Below are positions 1 through 6,524 of a stretch of 19,354 bases of DNA, piece after piece; the first letter of the stretch is position 1; the number at the start of each line of letters is the position of its first letter. The notes below the pieces were generated by a model. It was not told the origin of the DNA, did not search any database, and saw only the letters and a list, made by a program, of their open reading frames with translations. A program made the position numbers and the translations under genes. This DNA comes from Desulfobulbaceae bacterium UBA2775 (lineage in GTDB: Bacteria > Desulfobacterota > Desulfobulbia > Desulfobulbales > Desulfocapsaceae). The DNA lies in contig DEIL01000070.1 of assembly GCA_002352445.1 (NCBI GenBank), positions 1-19,354 of the forward strand. Reading direction: 5' to 3'.

Positions 1-101
1 CCTGGACTGGTGTGAACTATTGTTTATTGATGATTCTGTGGTAATGTGAACAAATTCCAGCAATTTTTTAAACTTTCAAATTTACCAAAACCATTAGCAA
101 T

Positions 102-785
102 ATGAAAGAAAACTTACAACGCTACCTGGAATCAACCTTCTACCTTGATTATTACGCCCAAGAGGTATCCAAATTTTCCAGATCAGCCTGCACCGGGCTG
201 GATTCTCCCGTGGAAAAAGCAATTGCTCTGTACTATGCCGTCCGAGACCAGATCAGATATGACCCCTATGATCTGCAATTTTCCCGAACTGCTATCAGAG
301 CCAGTAATGTAGTGAGAAAAAAATCGGGGTACTGTGTTTCAAAAGCTGTATTGCTAGCCGCTGTAGCCCGTCATCAGAGAATACCCAGTCGTCTTGGTTT
401 CGCTGATGTAACCAACCACCTGTCCACAGACAGCCTGAAAAAACAGATGGGAACTGACCTCTTCATCTACCATGGTTACATGGAAATGTTGTTAAATAAC
501 AAATGGGTCAAGGCTACTCCCGCATTCAACTTATCTCTCTGCACCCGTTTCAACGTGCAACCACTGGAATTTGATGGAAAGGAAGATTCCTTCTTCCATG
601 AGTTTGATACTCTTGGCCAGAAACATATGGAATACGTAAGGGATCATGGCCACTTTGCCGACCTCCCCTTCGATAGAATTTTTTCCGCCCTGGATCAGAC
701 TTACCCAAATATCTTTGAAAATTTCTCCAAAAAAAACAAGTCTGATTTTGCAGCTGAGGCAAGTCTTGAAAATAGAAGACAATGA
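102..785 (+). CDS. Transglutaminase-like cysteine protein (PF01841-type fold)
   Basis: This 227-residue protein has no signal peptide or membrane segment and should be cytoplasmic. Residues about 35-140 show the transglutaminase/papain-like core. The candidate nucleophile is Cys78 in GYCVSKAVLLAAVAR, followed by the helix and the RIPSRLGF strand typical of these proteins, and the candidate His is His124 in YHGYMEMLL. The third position, usually Asp in a D-P-T motif, reads T-P here (KWVKATPAFN, Thr139), so the triad is not canonical. Such proteins act as proteases, amidases or transglutaminases. Neither substrate nor reaction can be inferred from the sequence. The ATG has no clear Shine-Dalgarno sequence upstream, but no better start is visible. 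The gene stands alone and converges on htpX. Family assignment is fairly sure; activity is unknown. Confidence 0.8.
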   Translation: MKENLQRYLESTFYLDYYAQEVSKFSRSACTGLDSPVEKAIALYYAVRDQIRYDPYDLQFSRTAIRASNVVRKKSGYCVSKAVLLAAVARHQRIPSRLGFADVTNHLSTDSLKKQMGTDLFIYHGYMEMLLNNKWVKATPAFNLSLCTRFNVQPLEFDGKEDSFFHEFDTLGQKHMEYVRDHGHFADLPFDRIFSALDQTYPNIFENFSKKNKSDFAAEASLENRRQ

Positions 786-934
786 ACGCCTGGTAACTTA
801 AAAAACCTTGCCTCTGCCAGACTGGTCTTGCTGATCATTACGCAGCCTTGAGGTATCTCACCATGAATCCGTTTTACAGGCTTTGCAATTTTCTAACCAG
901 ACACTGCTGGATTTGAATGAGAATTGCCTGTGCT

Positions 935-1849
935 TTATAACGTTCTCTCCGCATTTTTTGCACTTTCACGCAAGGCACGGATTCTATTTTCAAGTGAGGG
1001 ATGGGTCATGGTAAGCTTTTTCAGTCCCACTGCACCGAACAAACCGCCATTGATGCCAAAAGCCTGCATCTGTACAGGCAGTTGTGCCGGCTCGCTTAAG
1101 GATTTCAATCGCTCTAAAGCGCTGATCATTTTTTCATGTCCAGCCAAAGCTGCAGATCCGGCATCCGCCCGATATTCCCGCCAGCGGCTGAACCAGCGGA
1201 CGATCAGAGTGGCCAGAAAACCAAAACCGAGCTGCGCGATCATATAGGTTGCAGAGTATCCCACGCCCCGCCCAAATCCATAACCTCGAGAGTTATAACC
1301 ACCTCCCTGTCGGCGGTCAACTAATGCTGAAACCATCTGTGATAATACAATCACAAAGGTATTAACCACACCCTGAATCAATGACAATGTTACCATATCA
1401 CCATTAGAGATATGGCTGACCTCATGCGCCAATACAGCTTCTACCTCATCTTTATTCATACTGTTGAGCAGACCTGTACTCACAGCAACAAGTGAACTGT
1501 TTTTGCTGGCGCCGGTGGCAAAGGCATTAGGCGCGGGTGAGTCAAAAATAGCAACTTCAGGCATACCGATACCTGCCTGTTCAGTCAAAGAACCCACAGT
1601 ATTCATCAGCCACTGCTCGGTATCATCGGCTGGTGTAGAAATGACCCTTGCCTTTGCTGACCGTTTTGCCACACTCTTTGACATCATTAATGAGATAAAT
1701 GAACCTGCAAATCCCATAATGCCTGCCATGAACAAAAGTGGCGTTAAATCCATACCCGGCTGATTCAATCCGAAAAAGTTGAGCAATATACCTAAAACAA
1801 ATAATACCGCCAGGTTAGTGATTAAAAACAACGTTGATCTCATCAGCAT
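935..1849 (-). CDS. htpX: HtpX-type membrane zinc metalloprotease (M48B)
   Basis: HtpX is an inner-membrane zinc protease that degrades misfolded membrane proteins, working beside FtsH in envelope quality control. The 304-residue product fits the family (about 290 residues in E. coli). Two N-terminal hydrophobic segments (about 5-27 and 36-57) precede the catalytic HEVSH motif at 142-146. Two further hydrophobic segments follow (about 155-177 and 197-218), then the third zinc ligand Glu225 in REYRADAGSA. A Gly/Tyr/Arg-rich loop lies at about 179-198. The ATG is preceded by GGGAG six bases upstream, which supports this start over the in-frame ATG two codons later. It appears monocistronic and convergent with the upstream transglutaminase-like gene. 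The htpX name is well supported by the HExxH context and membrane layout. Confidence 0.95.
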   Translation of the reverse strand: MLMRSTLFLITNLAVLFVLGILLNFFGLNQPGMDLTPLLFMAGIMGFAGSFISLMMSKSVAKRSAKARVISTPADDTEQWLMNTVGSLTEQAGIGMPEVAIFDSPAPNAFATGASKNSSLVAVSTGLLNSMNKDEVEAVLAHEVSHISNGDMVTLSLIQGVVNTFVIVLSQMVSALVDRRQGGGYNSRGYGFGRGVGYSATYMIAQLGFGFLATLIVRWFSRWREYRADAGSAALAGHEKMISALERLKSLSEPAQLPVQMQAFGINGGLFGAVGLKKLTMTHPSLENRIRALRESAKNAERTL

Positions 1850-1928
1850 AACGTTCTCCCTCTTTTTGAGTATCCCTAAACTGCTACTTTTTGATGGCGT
1901 CGTAAAAATCTAAATATTTAGCCATTCC

Positions 1929-1997
1929 GTCATTCCCGCGCAGGCGGGAATCCAGTGATCCTGCTTGTAACTGGATCCCCGCCTGCGCGGGGATGAC
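1929..1997. repeat. REP-like inverted repeat (GTCATTCCCGC type)
   Basis: The left arm starts GTCATTCCCGCGCAGGCGGG and continues AATCCAGT. The right arm starts ACTGGATCCCCGCC and ends GCGGGGATGAC, giving a long imperfect stem-loop around a short unpaired centre (about 1957-1970). Each arm can also fold alone (CCCGC-GCAG-GCGGG and CCCCGC-CTGC-GCGGGG). This GTCATTCCCGC...GCGGGGATGAC sequence is a widespread intergenic palindrome in proteobacterial genomes, of the REP/BIME kind mobilised by RAYT (Y1-type) transposases. No RAYT gene is in this window. It may also act as a transcription or RNA-stability barrier between htpX and the ABC-F gene. Confidence 0.85.
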
Positions 1998-2082
1998 AAA
2001 CCTGTGGGATCTTATTTTTCTTTTATTATCAACGTATCAAAGCTACTTCCACAGAATTGGCTCAGTTTCATACGTAATCAGA

Positions 2083-2170
2083 CATTTTTTTGGAAAACCT
2101 CGATATTGAACAGATAGCGTAGACTTCGAAATGCTTTTTCTCGCACAACCTCCTAAGAGCTTGTCCGAGA
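2083..2170. repeat. Diverged remnant of the 12678-12825 inverted-repeat element
   Basis: On the plus strand this stretch resembles the reverse complement of the left half of the element at 12678-12825. It reads CATTTTTTTGGAAAACCTCG, then after about 25 bases AAATGCTTTTTCTCG and CACAACCTCCTA. The intact element (reverse strand) has ATTTTTTTCGAAAAACCTCG, AAATGCTTATTCTCG and GACAGCCTCCTA in the same order. An extra segment of about 18 bases separates the two matching blocks. Directly after CCTCCTA comes AGAGCTTGTCCGAGA, which resembles the element's other end (GGAGGCTGTCCGAGA). It is noncoding and looks decayed. Confidence 0.55.
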
Positions 2171-2370
2171 CGGTGACAACATAATAGTAATTATTATTAT
2201 AAATCTATTGGATAAAGTCAACTGTATTCCGTATATCTCCGAACATATTTATTTTACACACTTTCTTTTAATCCTGCCGCTGTTCTACAACAACCTGACA
2301 TATACATGGTCAATCAATTTTGCTTAATAGAGAGTGCAATAACATAAATACAGAGATCTGTTCGAGTTTA

Positions 2371-4005
2371 CTACGCTGCCTGTCTGTCCAGGTAATAGTT
2401 CTCATCAGAAATATCTGCTTCCTTCATTGCCAGGTACTCATCAAAATTCATCATCGCATCGGTGATACCATCTGGAGTAATCTCGATAATCCTGTTAGCA
2501 ACGGTTGACACAAACTGATGGTCATGGGAGGCAAAGAGTACTATCTCAGAAAAAGATATCAGCCCATTATTAAGAGAAGTTATTGATTCAAGATCCAGAT
2601 GGTTAGTAGGCTCATCCAGGATGAGGGCATTAGAGTGGGAGAGCATCATCTTGGAGAGCATACAGCGTACGCGCTCTCCACCAGAAAGGACAGAGGTCTT
2701 TTTCATCGCCTCCTCTCCGGAAAAAAGCATTTTTCCCAGGAATCCACGAATAAAACCTTCATCAGTCTTTGGCGGTGCAAATTGTCTCAGCCAGGTAACC
2801 AGTTCAAGCTCGTCGTCATTAAAATAGTCGCTGTTTTCTTTTGGGAAGTAGCTGTTTTTAATAGTCACCCCCCAGCGAAAAGTGCCTTTGTCGGGCTCAA
2901 GTTCACCTGCAAGAATCTGAAACAGGGTGGTTTTAGCAAGGCTGTTTGTGCCGACAAAGGCAATCTTATCACCTCTGTTCACAGTGAGAGTAAGATCATC
3001 AAACAAACAGACTCCATCAATGGTTTTGGAAAGCCCGTCGATCTCAAGGATAATATCACCACAGGGTCGTTCCGGCTTAAAAACAATGTAAGGATACTTT
3101 CGCGAAGAATTCGGCATACTCTCAATGGTAAGTTTCTCAAGCAGTTTCTTCCTTGATGTGGCCTGTTTGGCCTTGGAGGCATTGGAACTGAAACGCTGGA
3201 TGAATTCTTTGAGCTGCTCTGCTTTGGCTTTGGCCTTTTTACTCTCAGTCTCTTTCTGACGAAAGTGGAGCTGACTGGATTCATACCAGAAATCATAGTT
3301 TCCCACATAGACCTGAATCTTTCCATAATCGATATCCGCCATATGGGTGCAGACCTGGTTCAGAAAATGACGATCATGGGAGACAATGATAACGGTGTTA
3401 TGAAAGCGGGCGAGAAAATCTTCCAGCCATTTGATGGATTTCAGATCCAGCTGGTTGGTGGGCTCATCGAGAAGCAGGATATCAGGATTGCCAAACAGGG
3501 TCTGGGCCAGCAGTACACGCACCTTGTCACTACCATCAAGCTCCTTCATCCTTTTCTGACTCATCTCTTCCGGGATCCCAAGACCACTGAGCAATACTCC
3601 GGCTTCAGCCTCAGCTTCATAACCGTTCATTGCACCAAATTTGGCCTCAAGTTCCCCTGAACGGATACCGTCTTCATCAGTAAAATCAGCCTTGGCATAG
3701 AGTGCCTCACGTTCCGCCATAACCTTATAGAGTTTTTTATGCCCCATGATGACGGTATTGGAAACAGTGTATTCATCGAAGGCAAACTGATCCTGGCTGA
3801 GCACCGCGATACGCATTCTCCGGCCGGTGGAAACATGACCACTGTCAGGGTCAAGCTGATTTGACAGGATTTTCAGAAAAGTAGATTTCCCGGCACCGTT
3901 AGCCCCAATAAGACCGTAGCAGTTACCTGGAGTGAATTTGATATTTACGTCTTTAAAAATGACTCTCTTACCGTAGGAAAGAGCAATGTCAGTTGCAGTA
4001 ATCAT
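2371..4005 (-). CDS. ABC-F family ATPase, YbiT-like
   Basis: This 544-residue protein has two ABC ATPase domains and no membrane segment, the hallmark of ABC-F translation factors, which act on the ribosome E site. Domain 1 has Walker A GANGAGKST (34-42), signature LDGSDKV (156-162) and Walker B/DEPTN (178-184). A Lys/Glu-rich linker (about 245-295) corresponds to the P-site tRNA interaction motif. Domain 2 has Walker A GTNSLAKTT (352-360), signature LSGGE (440-444) and DEPTN (464-468). The domain-1 signature and domain-2 Walker A deviate from the LSGGE and GxxGxGK(S/T) consensus, although both catalytic Glu residues and both P-loop Lys residues remain. The ATG is preceded by GAGGA seven bases upstream, inside the 13-bp gap after the helicase stop, so the two genes are probably co-transcribed. 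YbiT-like is an inference from length and linker; a role in translation or antibiotic tolerance is possible. Confidence 0.9.
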   Translation of the reverse strand: MITATDIALSYGKRVIFKDVNIKFTPGNCYGLIGANGAGKSTFLKILSNQLDPDSGHVSTGRRMRIAVLSQDQFAFDEYTVSNTVIMGHKKLYKVMAEREALYAKADFTDEDGIRSGELEAKFGAMNGYEAEAEAGVLLSGLGIPEEMSQKRMKELDGSDKVRVLLAQTLFGNPDILLLDEPTNQLDLKSIKWLEDFLARFHNTVIIVSHDRHFLNQVCTHMADIDYGKIQVYVGNYDFWYESSQLHFRQKETESKKAKAKAEQLKEFIQRFSSNASKAKQATSRKKLLEKLTIESMPNSSRKYPYIVFKPERPCGDIILEIDGLSKTIDGVCLFDDLTLTVNRGDKIAFVGTNSLAKTTLFQILAGELEPDKGTFRWGVTIKNSYFPKENSDYFNDDELELVTWLRQFAPPKTDEGFIRGFLGKMLFSGEEAMKKTSVLSGGERVRCMLSKMMLSHSNALILDEPTNHLDLESITSLNNGLISFSEIVLFASHDHQFVSTVANRIIEITPDGITDAMMNFDEYLAMKEADISDENYYLDRQAA

Positions 4006-4018
4006 GGTTATGTCCTCA

Positions 4019-5287
4019 CTAGTACTGGCGCCTACCTACGCCAAAATCAAAAGCAGCAGCTTTACTGCGTCGGTTTTTACCACGCCCTGCCGTAACCGGC
4101 TTCTTCCTTCCCGGTATATCCTTTGAATAACTTTCACTTTTTTCTTCGTGTACATACCCTCTTCCTGTTTCATTAACTAAAATAGGAGGACACTCTCGAT
4201 CCATTTTTTTACCAAGATTACGCTCAATAAGGGAAATCATTTTGTTGTCATCATGGCTGGCAAATGTCAAAGCATGACCATTTAGTGTTGCTCGGCCTGT
4301 ACGACCGGTACGATGAGTATAGGTCTCCGCCGTATCCGGTACATCAAAATTGATCACATGCGTGATACCGGAAACATCAATACCACGGGCAGCAATATCT
4401 GTTGCCACAAGTATTTTAAAAGTACCGTCACGAAACCCCTCCATAGCCTGTTGCCGTTTGGATTGGGAAAGATTACCCTGAATTGCAACAGCACTGAGAC
4501 CTGCCTTCTGTAGTTGCAGAGCCAGGCTTTTCGCTTTGTATTTTGTTCGTGTAAAAACGAGTGTACTCACCATTTCCCGTTCTCTTATGATGTTTTTAAG
4601 CAAAGCTGTTTTCTTTGTCTTTGAAACCTGAAAAAGAGCATGAGATATGGTTGGAGCCGGTAAGGTATGATTGATCTGTACTGTTACCGGATTTCGCAGA
4701 ATATCTTCTGCCAGGCGACGAATCTCCCTGGGCATGGTAGCTGAGAAAACCAGTGTTTGCCTGTCTCTCGGCAATTGCTTGATAATCCTCCGAATATCCG
4801 GCAGAAATCCTTTGTCAAACATGTGATCAGCTTCATCAAGAATCAGTACTTCAATCCCACGGAGGTTAAAAGCTTTGTCATTAAGAAGGTCAAGCAGCCT
4901 GCCTGGGCAGGCAACAACAATTTCTGCTCCATCTCGAATGGATTTGATCTGGGGCTGTTTGCCGACACCGCCATAAACAGCGACACTGCGAAGGCCAGTA
5001 TGTCTGGCCATCTGGCCGATGTTGTCATGAATCTGTTCAGCCAGCTCTCTAGTCGGCGCCACTATCAGTGCGCGCACTTTTTTTCCGGGCCCTCTAAGCA
5101 GGTGCTGTAGTAAAGGCAAAACAAAGGCCGCTGTCTTTCCTGTTCCAGTCTGTGCCAGACCAAGGATGTCACGACCGGCAAGTACCGGAGGAATAGCCTC
5201 TTTCTGGATTGGAGTTGGAATTGTATAACCACAGGCAGCAATGCCAGCGTTAATTTCTTGGTGTAACTGAAAATCTTTAAAACTCAT
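4019..5287 (-). CDS. rhlE: DEAD-box ATP-dependent RNA helicase, RhlE-like
   Basis: This 422-residue cytoplasmic protein carries the full DEAD-box motif set. It has Phe6 and the Q motif PTPIQ (24-28), motif I AQTGTGKT (45-52), Ia PTRELAEQ (79-85), CPGRLLD (Ib, 128-133), DEAD (151-154), SAT (182-184), motif V ATDIAARGID (295-304) and motif VI HRTGRTGR (325-332). It should unwind short RNA duplexes with ATP. The compact core with a basic, Arg/Lys/Gly-rich tail (about 365-422) fits the RhlE subgroup, which acts in ribosome assembly, RNA decay and cold adaptation. The start has a strong CAGGAGT upstream, about nine bases from ATG. The ABC-F gene follows 13 bp later on the same strand, an RNA/ribosome pairing that makes functional sense. 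Subgroup assignment is less sure than family. Confidence 0.93.
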   Translation of the reverse strand: MSFKDFQLHQEINAGIAACGYTIPTPIQKEAIPPVLAGRDILGLAQTGTGKTAAFVLPLLQHLLRGPGKKVRALIVAPTRELAEQIHDNIGQMARHTGLRSVAVYGGVGKQPQIKSIRDGAEIVVACPGRLLDLLNDKAFNLRGIEVLILDEADHMFDKGFLPDIRRIIKQLPRDRQTLVFSATMPREIRRLAEDILRNPVTVQINHTLPAPTISHALFQVSKTKKTALLKNIIREREMVSTLVFTRTKYKAKSLALQLQKAGLSAVAIQGNLSQSKRQQAMEGFRDGTFKILVATDIAARGIDVSGITHVINFDVPDTAETYTHRTGRTGRATLNGHALTFASHDDNKMISLIERNLGKKMDRECPPILVNETGRGYVHEEKSESYSKDIPGRKKPVTAGRGKNRRSKAAAFDFGVGRRQY

Positions 5288-5911
5288 TAGTACTTTACTC
5301 CTGAATTATTTGTTTCTTAAAAGGAATATAATTTTAAAATATCAAACCATTAGAAACCACCACCAGGTGATTTATCCCAACGGGTTTTCCATTTTCCCGA
5401 AGTTGGTATTCCTTTTCTTTTTATCTGATCGACCGGAGGTCTTCCCGGGTTTTCAATCTAATCTTCGAATGCTCTATGATCCGCTAATCAATTCTTGTCA
5501 GTTCTATAAAGGGTGTCCCCACATCTGTTTGAGCCTGACCAGCTACAAAAATTGAAGCAATCCTATGGCTCTGTACTGAGATCACGCCCGATCTTAATTC
5601 CTGATCCAGGTTGCAAAAGGCTGAGAATGGGCGTTAAGGCCAGTTCCTGCTCTGAAATGACAGAAGCCGCAAGATACAGTTCTTACTGTTCACCTATTTT
5701 AATAATCAGTAGAAAATTCGACGACAACGGACGATGCTAACGGAAACAACGAGGTCAACGAGGACAACCTGAGGGGAGTTCGCTCTACTTATAAAATTCT
5801 CAGCTGAGACTATAATCTGTTCTTTAAATTAAGCAATGAAATAAAAGAGTTTGTTACTAATTATATGAAACCTGACCTTTGCAGGGGCGGTAATGTTTGT
5901 CGTCTGATACG
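5288..5911. other. Gene-free gap between the acyltransferase and helicase genes
   Basis: This 624-base stretch separates the end of the five-gene minus-strand operon from the helicase operon. Only short open frames occur (plus-strand candidates at about 5310-5555 and 5513-5740), and neither has a credible ribosome binding site or recognisable motif. A short tandem of two 9-base units (CAACGAGG-like) lies at about 5746-5764. The helicase promoter must lie in the left part, which is AT-rich at 5310-5350, but no consensus pair was found. A small RNA or decayed gene is possible; nothing positive supports either. Confidence 0.5.
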
Positions 5912-6508
5912 CTATCCAACAGTACATTTACTGGTATATTTCCCTGATATTCCTGCATAATATGAGCGTATTTCGGCAATGTCCTTTTCGATATCACCGG
6001 TGGGGTAGAAAGTTGAAAAAAATCCAGCCGCTTTACGTTTATAGTCGAGAAAAGCGAGGGCAATTGGTACATTGGCACCGAGGGCTATATAGTAGAATCC
6101 TGTCTTCCATTTATCAACTTTTGAACGTGTACCTTCTGGAGGAATAGTCACAACAAGATGATCACTTGCATCAAATGCTTCAATCATTTGGGAGACAACA
6201 TTATTAGAAGAGGATCTATTGATCGGCACCCCCCCCAGCCACTTCATAATGGGACCGCGCCACCCTTTAAACAAAGAATCTTTCCCCATCCAGTACATAT
6301 CAATCCGGTAAACAAAAGCCACTGACAACCCCAGTGGAAAATCCCAGTTACTGGTATGGGGGGCTCCTATCAGTACATATTTGAATACTGGCGGCGGTTT
6401 ACCCTCAAGCTTCCATCCCCATATTTTGAGAAAAACCCTGCACAGAACTAAAATAATCGGCCTTAATATCGGGGTATTGTACATTGTTCTTTGCACGACT
6501 ACTCCCAT
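5912..6508 (-). CDS. PlsC-type 1-acyl-glycerol-3-phosphate acyltransferase-like protein
   Basis: This 198-residue protein belongs to the LPLAT superfamily. The catalytic HX4D motif is His51-TSNW-Asp56, preceded by LIGAPH. The substrate-binding blocks GGVPINR (92-98) and PPEGTRS (123-129) follow, then the strand VPIALAFLDYKRK. A hydrophobic N-terminal stretch (about 14-30) likely sits at the membrane. Such enzymes transfer an acyl chain from acyl-ACP or acyl-CoA to a lysophospholipid or related acceptor. The short length and the PHTSNWDF motif suit a small PlsC-like subgroup rather than the housekeeping PlsC, so the acceptor is unknown. It is the last gene of the operon, 16 bp after the DUF294 gene. 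Neither the ATG used here nor the in-frame ATG eight codons later has a strong Shine-Dalgarno sequence, so the start may shift. Confidence 0.85.
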   Translation of the reverse strand: MGVVVQRTMYNTPILRPIILVLCRVFLKIWGWKLEGKPPPVFKYVLIGAPHTSNWDFPLGLSVAFVYRIDMYWMGKDSLFKGWRGPIMKWLGGVPINRSSSNNVVSQMIEAFDASDHLVVTIPPEGTRSKVDKWKTGFYYIALGANVPIALAFLDYKRKAAGFFSTFYPTGDIEKDIAEIRSYYAGISGKYTSKCTVG

Positions 6509-6524
6509 GTTAAAGTTGATACTG

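Larger units (their letters stand above)
1850..2370. other. Noncoding gap between htpX and the ABC-F gene
   Basis: No credible gene is seen in these 521 bases. The gap holds the REP-type palindrome at 1929-1997, the diverged terminal-repeat remnant at about 2083-2170, and an AT-rich stretch around 2180-2235. Both flanking genes are on the minus strand, so the part next to 1849 should carry the htpX promoter. I could not pick out a convincing -35/-10 pair there. Confidence 0.7.

Noticed and set aside
2599..3156. Plus-strand open frame of 185 codons inside the ABC-F gene
   Set aside because: It is antisense to conserved ABC domains and shows no motif; it is a shadow frame.
5513..5740. GTG-initiated plus-strand frame of 75 codons
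   Set aside because: A stop codon lies just upstream, there is no properly spaced ribosome binding site and no recognisable motif. A decayed gene cannot be excluded but is not supported.
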